Assembly: GCA_964304625.1 (NCBI GenBank)
Contig: OZ199840.1
Coordinates: 1,984,001-2,048,000, forward strand
DNA: 64,000 bases
Source of the DNA: Kudoa neothunni
Lineage: Eukaryota; Cnidaria
Direction of reading: 5' to 3'
Part shown: positions 26,150 to 36,814 of the stretch, one piece after another
Numbering within the stretch: position 1 is the stretch's first letter
How the letters are laid out: the number at the start of each line of letters is the position of its first letter
The notes under the pieces: generated by a model
Seen by the model: only the letters and a program-made list of their open reading frames with translations
Databases searched by the model: none
Told to the model about the DNA's origin: nothing
Made by a program: the position numbers and the translations under genes

Positions 26150-26903
26150 ATGAGGCCCTTAAAAGACAGCGAATTGGAGGCTGTTCTTAAGAAATTATCA
26201 AACTAGTAGTTAGATAAGAATTAGAGCTATTAAATGACACCTTTTAGTGTCGGCGACAACGTACAATATCTATTGAAACGTGCTGATGGAACAATATACT
26301 GTTTTCGACTTCATCGAAACAGAGTGTTTTATGTGAGGTAGGATTGGATTGGATTTGATTATTGTTGTTATATTACGAGTTTAACTAAAATTCGATTATA
26401 GGGAAGATTTGGTGAAATTTGCGGTGAAATTTGGAAGAGATCAATTGTTTTCGGTTGGTACGTGTATTGGTCGTTTTACCAAAGGAAGACAATTCCTTTT
26501 GCATGTCACTTCATTAGATATGATTTCATCGTTGGGAAAGGTTGGAAAATTTGTATTTTTTATGTGTAATATGATTTGTTGGTAAATAGCATAAATTCTA
26601 TGTGAAACCGAGTGCCGAGCAACAATTTCTCTATGGGCATAACGTCACTAAGTCAGGGTTACTTAAGGTTTCCGATGAATACAGTTCCCAATACAATGGG
26701 GTGATTGTGGTGAATAAGAACGACCTACCATTGGTATGACAATCGATTGTGCGAGCACATACATTTAATTTCTATAACAGGGATTCGGAATTTCAGCAAA
26801 GTCAAGCGATCAGATAAATTCAGCCCAACCTGGCCAAACTATCTGTCTCCATCAAGCTGATTTAGGAGAGTATTTGCGCGATGAAGGACACTTTAATTTA
26901 TAA
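26150..26903 (+). CDS. NIP7: 60S ribosome subunit biogenesis protein NIP7
   Basis: Five exons join in phase (26150-26205, 26248-26337, 26402-26540, 26590-26733, 26781-26903) across introns of 42, 64, 49 and 47 bp, giving 182 residues against 180 in human NIP7. Start MRPLKDSELEAVLKKL matches the family start MRPLTEEE. Conserved blocks follow in order: RADGTIYCFRLHRNRVFYV, VGTCIGRFTKGRQFLLHVTS, KPSAEQQFLYGHNV, GLLKVSDEYSSQYNGVIV, PLGFGISAKS and ICLHQADLGEYLRDE. The C-terminal half is the PUA domain. NIP7 acts in the nucleolus in 27S/60S pre-ribosome maturation. The gene looks intact. No neighbouring gene is functionally related. Confidence 0.96.
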
Positions 26904-27574
26904 AATTAAACCACCAACTAATGTGTGTGTAAATTCCAGTAGTACTGTGTGTATGATTTGTACAACTGTTTTTCTGAGAGTTTCTTTTGCGACCTGCCAA
27001 CTCTTATTATCTGAACAGGTGGTGGCTGGGTGTGTTTTGTGTAGTTTTATTGAGTTGGAAATCATACAAAACTTGGTGTAGCCAGTAATTTTAACTTGGA
27101 CCCATTTTCCGAGAGTGTCAGTGGTTTGCTCGATTATTTGTATCTAAAATTTTTATTAAAATAAAAAACTACTCCAACAACAATATCCTGTAATATTATG
27201 TGCGAATGATAATGAGATATTTTAACCACAGCGTACGTATTACTTATGAGATCGCATATTTTCTATAAACATAACTTGAAATTTAGTTCATTTAGTAAAA
27301 TTAATCATTTATTTAATGTGCGCTTAAAACATCATAATCCTGGCATAGAGATAGACTATTGAATAAAACAGGTAAAATAGATACGCTCGAAATGTTCATT
27401 ATGGGGGAAACGACGCGTGAGAAATCAGCCTAAATATAAGTATGCCGTAGTTTACCAGCATGGCAGTAATCTCCGGAGTATTTTGTTACCTCAATATTTT
27501 CCATACCATCAAAATGTGAAACTCGTATTATTTGGAGAAATTTATGTAATGACATAAATCACAATATATATGTT

Positions 27575-27592
27575 TTCTTCTTCTTCTTCTTC
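27575..27592 (+). repeat. (TTC)n microsatellite
   Basis: Six TTC/TCC-type units in tandem just outside the left TTAA of the adjacent mini-element. Confidence 0.85.
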
Positions 27593-27598
27593 CATTAA

Positions 27599-28424
27599 CC
27601 CAATATCTCCTAAACTGGTTCTAGATTATCACTGTGAACTCCCATCTTTAATAAACAGCTTATGAACCCATCCAATTCGATCGATCTATCACCAAAACTT
27701 TTTCCACTCATTCACTGGATATATTTTAAAATAATTGCGTAAATAAGCGAATTAAATATTATTCTGAAAGTATTAATATTATTGTAATAAAAACGGAGAA
27801 CCACCAGAATGACTACTGACTACTCATAATATTTGGGACACATGTTCTAGAATGTAGATGCCATCGGCTGGTTCGGTTCACCTGGTGTAACATTCCGTTT
27901 TTGTTCATTAATGAGTTAAATTGTATATTTGTATCAATATCACATTTTTCTGACGATAAATAATCATGAAACGAAGAACATGAATCTGAAGATTCGGTGT
28001 CAGAGTAGTTATTATCAAGATCACTTAAACACACCAACAAAATTAATTATAGTGCATGCGCGATGTAGATTAAGATATGATATTCATGCAATAAAAATAT
28101 ATTTACTCGATAGAATTTTTTAAATGTTTGGGGAAATATTTAAATCAATACTTGGGATAATTAGATGAAAACAAATCGTGGGGTCCAAAATACCTCAAAT
28201 TTTACTTTTTACTTTTTATTTGGAGGATGTTTTTGCATTAACATTTTTTCTACGAAATGAAAAAGTTTTTAATTGGTGGATTTTACTACAGAACATTTTA
28301 GAAGAATAGACTGACTGACTGACTGACTGACTGCAGAAAATTTCTCACACGTTAATATGGTAGAAAATTGATAACTGTGTATAATTGGGGTCCAAAAGAC
28401 TACAATTATATTTGGTTTAGTGGG
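27599..28424 (-). mobile_element. TTAA-flanked element with an acidic coding remnant, piggyBac-like
   Basis: TTAA at 27595-27598 is followed by CCCAATATC, and the right end TTTAGTGGG is followed by TTAA at 28425-28428, so both termini start CCCA when read inward. On the minus strand 27813-28040 encodes 75 residues with an acidic start (LSDLDNNYSDTESSDS), the type of N-terminus seen in piggyBac transposases, but no catalytic domain follows. It looks like an internally deleted, non-autonomous element. The terminal repeat match beyond the first few bases is weak. Confidence 0.45.
28309..28333 (+). repeat. (GACT)n microsatellite
   Basis: About six perfect GACT units in tandem, inside the TTAA-flanked element. 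Confidence 0.95.
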
Positions 28425-28428
28425 TTAA

Positions 28429-30598
28429 TGTAAAGAATTAAAAATTTACATTATCCATTGGCAATTTAATAAGGATACTTAAATTAACTATGCACAAGCT
28501 TACATATAAATTTTATAGTATTCATTCGAAATTTATATGCGAAATATTCGAGTAAAATAAAAATGGTTCCTAGTTAATCACACATCACACATCACACAGT
28601 AATCCATCAGTTCTTTTCCAGTTGCGATTGGTGAGTTTCCAAAAAGTGAAATTGGTCAACGAATTTAATCTCTAAGTGCTCGATTTCTAATTTTGGTTAA
28701 TTATTTTTGCTTCCTAAAAAAATAAGCGCTGTTTTAGGACTAATTAATGCCCGAATTTTTATTATTTTGTAATTCTATAATATTCAATGTATTTGTAGTT
28801 AATTAATGGACATTTCAATGATTAAAAATTGTGCGAAGCATGCCACATACAACTTGAGACTGCCAGCGAGGTTATAAAAAATACCCAAGGTGGTGCAAAA
28901 CGCTAGTTTATAGTACAACAACAAATAGAATTTTATCTATTAAAGTTTTTAGTCTTTTTCCGATTATATAATTACTTTTTCGGATATTAAATCTATCGTC
29001 GTATTATGACAATTTTTGGGCGCCAACATCTACTCATATTTAATGTCTAGTATAGATCAATATACTCACAACCAATTATTTCATAACACAAGATATATGT
29101 TTAAATTTTCTAATAATGTGAGACAATATTTACTGAATAACTATGCAATTGTGTCACGTTAAACAATCTAATGTGTTGTCGTTCAATATGGTAAATGTTT
29201 GAACCTCCCCATGATACAATCTGAATAGGATAATACGTTGTTAAAAATATAACTGTTAATTTTGCACATAAAAAATTGTGTTACTCAATGTTGATAAGGT
29301 TTTAATAAAAATTTAAGATTTTGTAGAAAATGAAATAAAACCTCAAGCCCCGGCGGCAGCTCTGATATGACTTAAAACCTCTAATTCAAATCACATTCGC
29401 ATCCTCATAAACGATTAGCTAATTTAAGAAATTAATCCTGAAATGTAAGCGATAATAGCTATAAAAAAGCAACAACTTAATAAATTAGTAATGATGACCT
29501 GGACATTTTAGTCAAATTTTATTATAAATTAGAGATTTATTGATATTTTGGTAAAATTATTATATTAAAAACTTGAATAAAAATTCCCGCGGATTTGACA
29601 TTTTTGAATTTATATATATATATCGGCTAATACGTTTTTTACTATTTATTTATTTATTTTTTGAATATCTTAATTAAAGTTGATATTTAGAGATAATTTT
29701 TGAATAATTTATTAAATGGTAATTATTCAAGACACAGGAAAAATTCAGGCAAATAACGTCATACTCATGTGTATTCTACCAAATAGAAATAGGAAAAAAT
29801 AAACAATTCTAAATTTATTGAGAAAGCCTAATAATCTCAAAACTGGTCGAAAGCTTTGATCTAAACTATGGATTCTCAACGGTTATTTCATATTTACCTC
29901 CTCGGCTTGATGGAAAATCTAAATTTTTCCCCTCAACATATAAATCAACTTGATATTTACTTTAAAGTTTTATATTGGTTTAATTATAGCAAAGGCTATT
30001 CGAGAAATAAATTCTGATCCTAAATGGCATACACGCTTGCATAATGACAATTTTTAATCCCATCAACTCTTACTCACAAGCTGTCTACAGATTTAATTTT
30101 TTAGATTTTGCCAAATTAAATTATTTCTATCCGAATCCTTCGTTCTTCGGGACCAGACATAATTAAAAATTGTCAAAATTGATGACATCTAAATATTATT
30201 TACCGTGTCAATAATTGCCACTTCCTTTAAGAAAATACAGCATTCATCTATCAATAAAATTTTTTTTACAAATTTTAAAGTTAAAATAAAGCAACAAATT
30301 TTAGGTATAATAGAATAAACGGACAAAATGTGTCTATTCGATTTCAAGACGCTCGGATGGTAACGAGAATTTTCAATGCTTGTAAAATACTTTTTGAATT
30401 TAGAAATCTACCGTCATATAAAACACATTGCAAATAACGCAAAAGTATCAAATATGTTAAAATGGTTGGCATTTAGACATTTTATATAAATCTCATAAAG
30501 AATTTTTATACATACAAATTTCATAACAAGAACCGCATTAAGTTATAGAATAAAAAAGTGGTTTTGACGCAGCCATCGATTATCGATTACACAGGATT
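28429..30598. other. gene-free stretch downstream of CDKAL1
   Basis: No gene was identified. A minus-strand frame of about 75 codons near 30210-30435 is open but resembles nothing known; the last CDKAL1 exon(s) should lie somewhere here or be lost. Confidence 0.4.
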
Positions 30599-30612
30599 GG
30601 TTCGAATCCTTA
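30560..30612 (+). other. tRNA-like B-box sequence, probable SINE or tRNA relic
   Basis: A perfect RNA polymerase III B-box core GGTTCGAATCC sits at 30599-30609, but only two base pairs of the T-stem can form and no A box is clear upstream. A decayed tRNA-derived element is likelier than a tRNA gene. It lies just past the last CDKAL1 exon found, probably in an intron of that gene. Confidence 0.35.
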
Positions 30613-30696
30613 CGTTTATTTTTAATATTTAACAAAGATGCAGATTAATAGAATTAACGAAAAGGTTGTTAAGAAATAATAATATATACAACTCAC

Positions 30697-32550
30697 TTGT
30701 TCATAATACTTATTATGTCCCACGTAATAATGTCCGCCATCTTGTTGCTTCTTTTCAGTGACTAGAACATCGTAGGTACATCCGACCTATGAGTAGATTA
30801 AGCAATTAAAGCATTTAAAGTTGGAATATCGCCATACTCGGTCTTTGTAAGGTAGATATGAGAGGAAATATTTCGATAGTGCGGCAGTTCTACCCTTAGC
30901 CTAATGAAAAGTGACACAAGTAAGTAAAAATATATTTATATCGCAAAAGTTCCAAATTACAATAGAACCAGGTATACGCTTCATTTTGGCGGCTGGAGTT
31001 CCTGGCCGAGGGTAGTATTGGTTGATGAAGAGTGTTTTGAAACGGTATTTTTCCACTAAATTCATAGTTTCTTTAAAATCCTACACCAGCAGTTAATTTA
31101 TGAATAACAAAACAATTGATGTAACTATTTCAGATTCGGTGGGGAAAGCGCAAATTATATCAGTGGCGATTGTAGCCTGTGGAATTCTAAATGTATCGAA
31201 TTAATACCTAACTCGAAAAACTCCCACACAAATAAATACTCCTTCAACACATAATCGACAATATTACTAAAGCTAGCACAATCATATTCACGATTCATAT
31301 CGGTGAGAACGGCATCTGAGCCCGATTGAATGGGAATATGGAGAAACGAGTACACATTGGGATGTTTTAGCAGTTCTGTGAAATCCTGTATCAACCCGAT
31401 TAAATCTACTATGATCTCAAAGCAACTGTCCAGTCTCACCTTAAGATGTTCGAATATATATGGCGGATTTGTCATGCCTATTCTGATCATGAGATATGAG
31501 GGGACTATAGCCACAAGATTATTCAAAAGTTCCACTATATTGGTCCCAATATCTCGTCCGTATGCACCAACATCTTCACTTGTAAGCCAAATCTCAACAA
31601 CCCCTTCTGCAAACGCATCATAAAAAAACAGTTGTCTATTGAGCACAACGAAGCTCAAGTGATATACCTTTGATCGCTTGTTTAGCTCGATCGATTATCT
31701 CCTCAATCGTATAACTTCCAAGATCTCCTCTAGCGTACTTGGTTTTGCAGTAGGTGCATTGATTTAAACATCTGGAATAATACAAGTAGCTATGGATATA
31801 ATCAGTTATTTTTAAATCAATTACCCAGTTGAAATCGCAATAATCTCAATCAATTCATTTCTTCTGACTTTGGGCAATTGTAATGAAGGCCTTTCGTTGA
31901 CATTACCAAGATTGGTATTTGAACCGGATGACCCAGAAGGATAAATGAGAACTTGATTTCCTAAAAAATGGAATCTTTGTTGATCTTTATGGTTGTCTTA
32001 ACAAAAGATCACCTTTTAAAGTCTCCTCTACCACATGCACTATCTGTTGTACATTGTCGGTGGCCAGCACTGATACTCCCTTCATGTATTTCATTTTTCT
32101 ATCTGCCTTGGGCACACAACCAGTTACAACTACTGGAATAGATTTGAGAGTTGAAGATTGATCGGACGATTTTGAGATTTCTATCGCCATTGACTTGTTG
32201 ATCATGTTTCTCACAGCATCCTCACTTGGATTTTTCACAGTACAACTGTTGAGAATCCATAAATCCGCTGCATTTGGTTCGTCCACAATAGTGTAGCCAT
32301 ATTTCTGTAATAAACCGGCCATATACTCGCTTTCTGAGGTGTTATGAGAGCACCCCCAAGTTTTTATGTAGATTTTTTGATATCCAGGTAAGTGTGAGGT
32401 GTCAGTATCATTCGTATTAAAATCGTTATCCGACTTTTCTATGTTGTCTGTACGTTTGTTTTTGATTATCTGTCGTTCAATCGGATTGTTCTCACCCAGT
32501 GATTCATCAGCCACTTCTTTGGATTCAATAATATTCTCTATGTCTATCAT
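30697..32550 (-). CDS. CDKAL1: CDKAL1, tRNA (N6-threonylcarbamoyladenosine37-C2) methylthiotransferase; C-terminal end not found
   Basis: Nine exons on the minus strand join in phase: 32013-32550, 31825-31960, 31668-31771, 31440-31606, 31240-31385, 31126-31186, 30961-31080, 30838-30900 and 30697-30786. Introns are 45 to 61 bp. This gives 475 residues from ATG 32550. The N-terminal methylthiotransferase domain has its three cluster Cys ([25 protein letters not shown]). The radical SAM domain has the CxxxCxxC loop ([16 protein letters not shown]) and family blocks [46 protein letters not shown] and [12 protein letters not shown]. The TRAM domain is present up to HNKYYEQ, where a strong donor (GTGAGT) at 30696 points to at least one more exon. 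The protein converts t6A37 to ms2t6A37 in tRNA-Lys(UUU). Human CDKAL1 is 579 residues, so about 100 residues are unaccounted for. Confidence 0.93.
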
Positions 32551-32959
32551 TTATGGAGTGTAGTATTTTTAGCTGCGCCTGCGTGGATATAAACATTCAT
32601 TTTTACATCAACAATTTTGGATCAATAGTTGCATTACCCTTAAGAAGATTATCTCAAATATTAGTCATAAAATAAATTAATTTATATTTTACTTTAAGCG
32701 ATCGTAGAATAAAGAATCAATTGTTGAAACTACTGTTATATTAATAAATTCAAAAATATTTTTGTACCAACAATAATTTTTTTTGAGTAAATTTTCTTTT
32801 GTTCCTTAAGAGAACAAAATAATAATAACTTTTTTTATGATATTAGAACTAAGAGATTGAAAAAAGTTGTAAAAAATTATTTCCAATTTCAATAAATTTT
32901 TATGTTTTGAAAATATAAAAAATACCAAAACAAATTAACTTTATTCTAAAAAATCCATT

Positions 32960-33068
32960 AAAGCGGTAGCTCACGCCTATGAGTGCTATTATATGCTACG
33001 AGTTGATACAGAGCAACTTCAGATTTCGGCCATAATCCCTTCTAGAAGTGTGTTCGAACTCCGAATCA
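32960..33068 (+). other. tRNA-like sequence with A- and B-box, possible SINE
   Basis: GCGGTAGCTCACGCC near 32963 resembles an A box and GTTCGAACTCC at 33052-33062 matches the B box in all but one base. The spacing of about 75 bp and lack of a cloverleaf argue for a tRNA-derived SINE. Confidence 0.35.
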
Positions 33069-33255
33069 ATCTTTCCCGTGTAAAATAATGAATATTAGTT
33101 GAATACATTAGTGTTAATCAAATCAATGAGTATTTTTATTGTTGTTTACTAAAAAATAAGAATTCCTCGTGTTGACAAAACATAACAATTAAATATTAAA
33201 TATAATAATAATTGATAAAAATAAAAGTGAGATATACGATTTAACATAAGCTCCG

Positions 33256-33322
33256 AATTGAGATTCGAACCTACGTTATTAGGATTAGAAGGCGGTGGTG
33301 CCATACCACTCTGCTCTCAATC
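33256..33322 (-). other. tRNA-like sequence on the minus strand, degraded tRNA or SINE head
   Basis: On the minus strand a 7-bp pair ATTGAGA/TCTCAAT encloses an A-box-like GAGCAGAGTGGT, a loop CTTCTAA of the tRNA-Arg(TCT) type, and a B-box GGTTCGAATCT. The T-stem and anticodon stem do not pair well, so a functional tRNA is unlikely. It lies only 190 bp from the plus-strand tRNA-like sequence. Confidence 0.4.
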
Positions 33323-33925
33323 TGACACATGACTGATGGATTACAACCCTTTAACCCACATGTTACATAGGATAAATATTTTTTGGTCGTCATACGATAG
33401 ATTATAAAGGGTTTTCTTTCGATGACGTTCGCACAATTTGATTGAGTGAATCTCCTTCTAGAGTATCTGTTCATCTCTGTTTTTGCTCCAACTGGATTTG
33501 TTCTGAATACACCTTCTATATGTTCGAATTCAAAAGTGATTCTGACCAAGAATTTTTGGTTCAGCTCCGATGTTGTGCTATAAGTGTAATATTTTTATTT
33601 CTAATATGCTTATTTTTATATTTAGAATCATTGAAAACATTATTTGGAGGATTATTTTAACTTTTTCGTTATTTTATCCGCAATAAGTTGTTACTTAGTT
33701 AAATTAGCCTGAGAAATTATTTATAAATACTATTTTTTCAATATTAACCCAAGATTTGAATCAAAGATTGTTATTTAAATAATTTTTGAATTTTTATAAA
33801 TACAATTTAAAAATTAAATCGATAAATCATTGATTATATAGTAGATTTTATTATTTAAGAATTTATAAGCCGATGTTATCATTTCTTTATTATTTCTTAG
33901 AGTCGTACATGTTAAATCATAACAA

Positions 33926-33929
<4 letters not shown>

Positions 33930-33958
<29 letters not shown>
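33930..33958 (+). repeat. (AT)n microsatellite
   Basis: An uninterrupted run of about 14 TA units. Confidence 0.95.
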
Positions 33959-34134
33959 ACTGAGCTTTTAAACTTTCAGAAGAATTTTTTGAGTTGATTT
34001 ACGTAAAATAAGAATAGTTGTTTTAGATGGTTACTTAATAATTAGTAAATACATAAGCTTCTGAGTTAGAAGTAGAGTTTCTAAAAAGCGTGAACGTGAC
34101 AGAAAATCGTGATAAATAATGCATTTTACGCCCA

Positions 34135-34305
34135 TCACGCGTAAGACGTTTTTTTGTTTACGAGGTAAAGCCCCTTGCGCAACTCATTAGGATGTGGAAT
34201 TCTGGTTGGTCATACCTCTTCCATTAACGCTTTAGGAACCGCAGGACGTAACATGAAAATGTGGTATCCGACCTCGGCAGATACGCGCGTGACTCGAGCA
34301 GAAAC
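34135..34305 (-). CDS. small unrecognised protein, last two exons
   Basis: Minus-strand exons 34216-34305 and 34135-34173 join in phase across a 42-bp GT-AG intron (34174-34215). The joined reading is SARVTRVSAEVGYHIF, then PAVPKALMEE|GLYLVNKK, ending at TGA 34135. The segment is close to 50 percent G+C against about 25 percent around it, and the intron has the typical local size, so it is probably a real gene. The 5' exon is not fixed. An ATG-led open piece lies near 34410-34440 (MFVSIKKNGK), but I could not prove a splice. Family unknown; possibly a short mitochondrial or ribosomal-type protein, which is a guess. Confidence 0.4.
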
Positions 34306-36080
34306 CTTAGTCAATGTGATTTTTTAATAAACGTGACATTATCTAATATAAAAAATATTATGTTTTCGCATCACTGAAAACTCGGTTTTCCATTTTTTTT
34401 AATGGACACAAACATTTTGGAAATAACAAAATTTTTCGTCTGATTAAATTCAATGACTGTTGGCAAATAAAATAGATGATATGTATAGGATCAAGATATA
34501 ACATTTTTCAGAAATTTTTCTTTGAAATATTTTATATTATAAAAATGGGTTTACTTTGAAAGTAATCTCAAAAACAATTCAATGCGATTATTACCGTGTC
34601 AAATATGACCATACAACCTCAAATAGATTAACATCACAATTGGAGCGTTAGAAATATTAAGTTGAGTAAAATGGACGGTTGAAATATAGTTTCTTAAAAA
34701 TGATTATACTTAATGTTCATATGAGATAGGAATTATTTTAATTATTCTGGTGGAAAGAGGCGATGTATAATAATGATAGTTTATTAATAATATTGTGCTT
34801 AAAAATATAGCATAGTTCTCCCAGCTTAAATAAGTAATTATTTATTATTTTAAAATTCAAATTGAAAAATCACTTTGTCGTTTTTAAAGTATGCAATTTT
34901 GCCCAAGATTTGGAAATCATTCGTTAGTCGAATATTTAGTAATTTTGAATCTATTTATAAAAACTTCTCCTATTTTATTATATTTAATCGAGTTAACTGT
35001 GACTTGTTAATGAACTTTAGATTAAGTTAAACTGCTTAACAAATTTTAATCTAATAGAATATAAATTATAATGGAATTGTAAAGTTGATTATCCTAAATA
35101 ATTAATTATTTATTTAATATCTTTTGATGTAAATATTTTTAGATATTTTTTAGAAGAGTCCTTAAGATATATTCGTTAATGTAAAACTAATTTATGGTAT
35201 TTCATATGCAGAGTCGAGATTATTACAATTTTTATAATTATAAATATTAAATTTTAATTTTAATTAAAAGAATATAGAAGATTTTTTTATGTAATTTATT
35301 AATCTCGTTTATTGATAAGAAACCTGATATAGTTAAGCTTAAAAAACTCACTTGGAAATTCAATTAGTTTGATAAAACATAATTATAAATGTTGTTACCT
35401 TTATTAGGTATAAAATTTTAACTTTTAAATAAAAAGGTCTTGTTAATTAATGTAATTGCTTCGTATCCTGATTTCTTCATGTCACACATAAATAACTGTT
35501 ATTTCCGCACTTAAAGGATTCAATCCCATTTCTATAAATAATTCTGTTTTATATATATCATAATTGTTAATATACAAATTGTCTATTTCAATCATAAAAA
35601 ATCTAAACAAAAGTGCGATTATTACTTCTAAATAAAGAAAATTTATTTTTGACCCAGAATAGAGCTTTAATAGATTTTTTCGAACAGAATTATAATACAG
35701 CTTTTCCATAAAAAACGCCCTAATGTGATTATTTGCTATTTATTACGTTAAAAATTAACTCTAATGTAAGAAAGGAAGTTTTTTCTCATAGAATTAGTAC
35801 AAGATTTTGTTTTATTTTGGAAGAACGCGGCAGTTCCCATCTAAAATTTATTTGCTAGATAATTATAATATAATATTCACCATATGAATATTTGTTGGAA
35901 AATCATATTACTATAATTAAAAAATTTTTTTACGGAGGAAATTATTTTTAGTTTACGTAACTATTACATAGAAAAATGTATATAAATGTTAATTAGATGT
36001 TTCTTATTATATGAAAATATTAAAGAAATAAAAACCTATGAGCCGATTAACTTGTTGGTATTAAGATGGAAATTTGGCAC
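34306..36080. other. gene-free A+T-rich stretch
   Basis: No gene I can support, apart from a possible 5' exon of the small gene next door. A 75-codon minus-strand frame at 35482-35709 has no splice partner and no resemblance to a known family. Confidence 0.35.
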
Positions 36081-36370
36081 CTAAGAGTTACAAATATGGA
36101 CTTTTGAATGTATCTTATATAAAGTAATATTATTATCCTGGATCTTAATAATATGTAACGATAGTAGGTTATTCTCAATCGATGATTCATAGTAAAAACA
36201 ATTTATCACCAACGAAACCAAATTACAGGATGGATCAATACATCTCACATAGATGCGTAAATGGTCAAATGCAAACACTTGGCGACTCAATGCAATGAAA
36301 TCTATCTTCTTTTTTGTTTTTGTTGTATGCGGGATAGAAATCGCCCACATCGACAATGTTCCATTTTTTG
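36081..36370 (-). other. coding-like minus-strand segment, unrecognised
   Basis: Two overlapping minus-strand frames look coding. One around 36260-36370 reads KKWNIVDVGDFYPAYNK; the other runs 36356-36081 with RIYVRCIDPSCNLVSLV and a stop. They probably belong to exons of one gene joined by a short intron I could not place. It may continue from the membrane-protein segment immediately upstream on the same strand. Confidence 0.3.
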
Positions 36371-36389
36371 TGAGATGGCTAGATGGTGA

Positions 36390-36770
36390 TTAGTTTTTTC
36401 CGTAAAGTCGAATCAAAATATTTCCAATAGAAGCTAGATATTTGTCTTGCCACATCGACTCAAAGGATTCGATAAGTTTGGGAACGACAATCACTATTTT
36501 TGAAACCAGAACCAACACGTCATTTATCATTGAAATACCCACGAATGTAAGCTTTGCATGTTGTTTTTAATAGCGTTTTATATTAAGGCAAATAATGCCA
36601 TTTTAGAACTGTAAGTGTGAAAAAGTCACCGAATCACCAACAAAGGCATACTATTTGGTCCCATGTGATACAGATAAAGTAATTTTGGATTACTGTGAAT
36701 TTTTTTAGTTGATTCTGTTAGCAATACCGATATAGCTCCAATTCCAAATATTACATATATGATCCCATGA
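36390..36770 (-). CDS. putative membrane protein, coding-like exons on the minus strand
   Basis: Exon-like segments 36638-36770 and 36390-36551 can be joined at phase 0 (86-bp intron with a weak CAAAG acceptor). The reading begins GIIYVIFGIGAISVLL, continues ESTKKIHSNPKLLYLYH and then has VLVLVSKIVIVVPKLIESF, ending LYGKN at the TAA at 36390-36392. Two hydrophobic segments flank a polar loop. Its 5' side begins at a CACCTAG acceptor, so an earlier exon would have to lie inside or beyond the first exon of the DPP4-like gene on the other strand. The product is unrecognised. Alternatively, part of this is the missing 5' region of the DPP4-like gene read on the wrong strand. Confidence 0.35.
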
Positions 36771-36814
36771 CTAGGTGTGAGTAATTTAGGTTGAGCTGAT
36801 GTAATATTTTGTAG

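Noticed and set aside
26881-27081. 66-codon plus-strand frame at the end of NIP7
   Set aside because: It overlaps the last NIP7 codons in another frame and continues into the 3' flank with no family resemblance.
31330-31623. 97-codon plus-strand frame
   Set aside because: It is the antisense of CDKAL1 exons.
33256-33322. Functional tRNA-Arg(TCT) gene on the minus strand
   Set aside because: The acceptor ends pair, but the T-stem and anticodon stem do not, so it was kept only as a tRNA-like relic.
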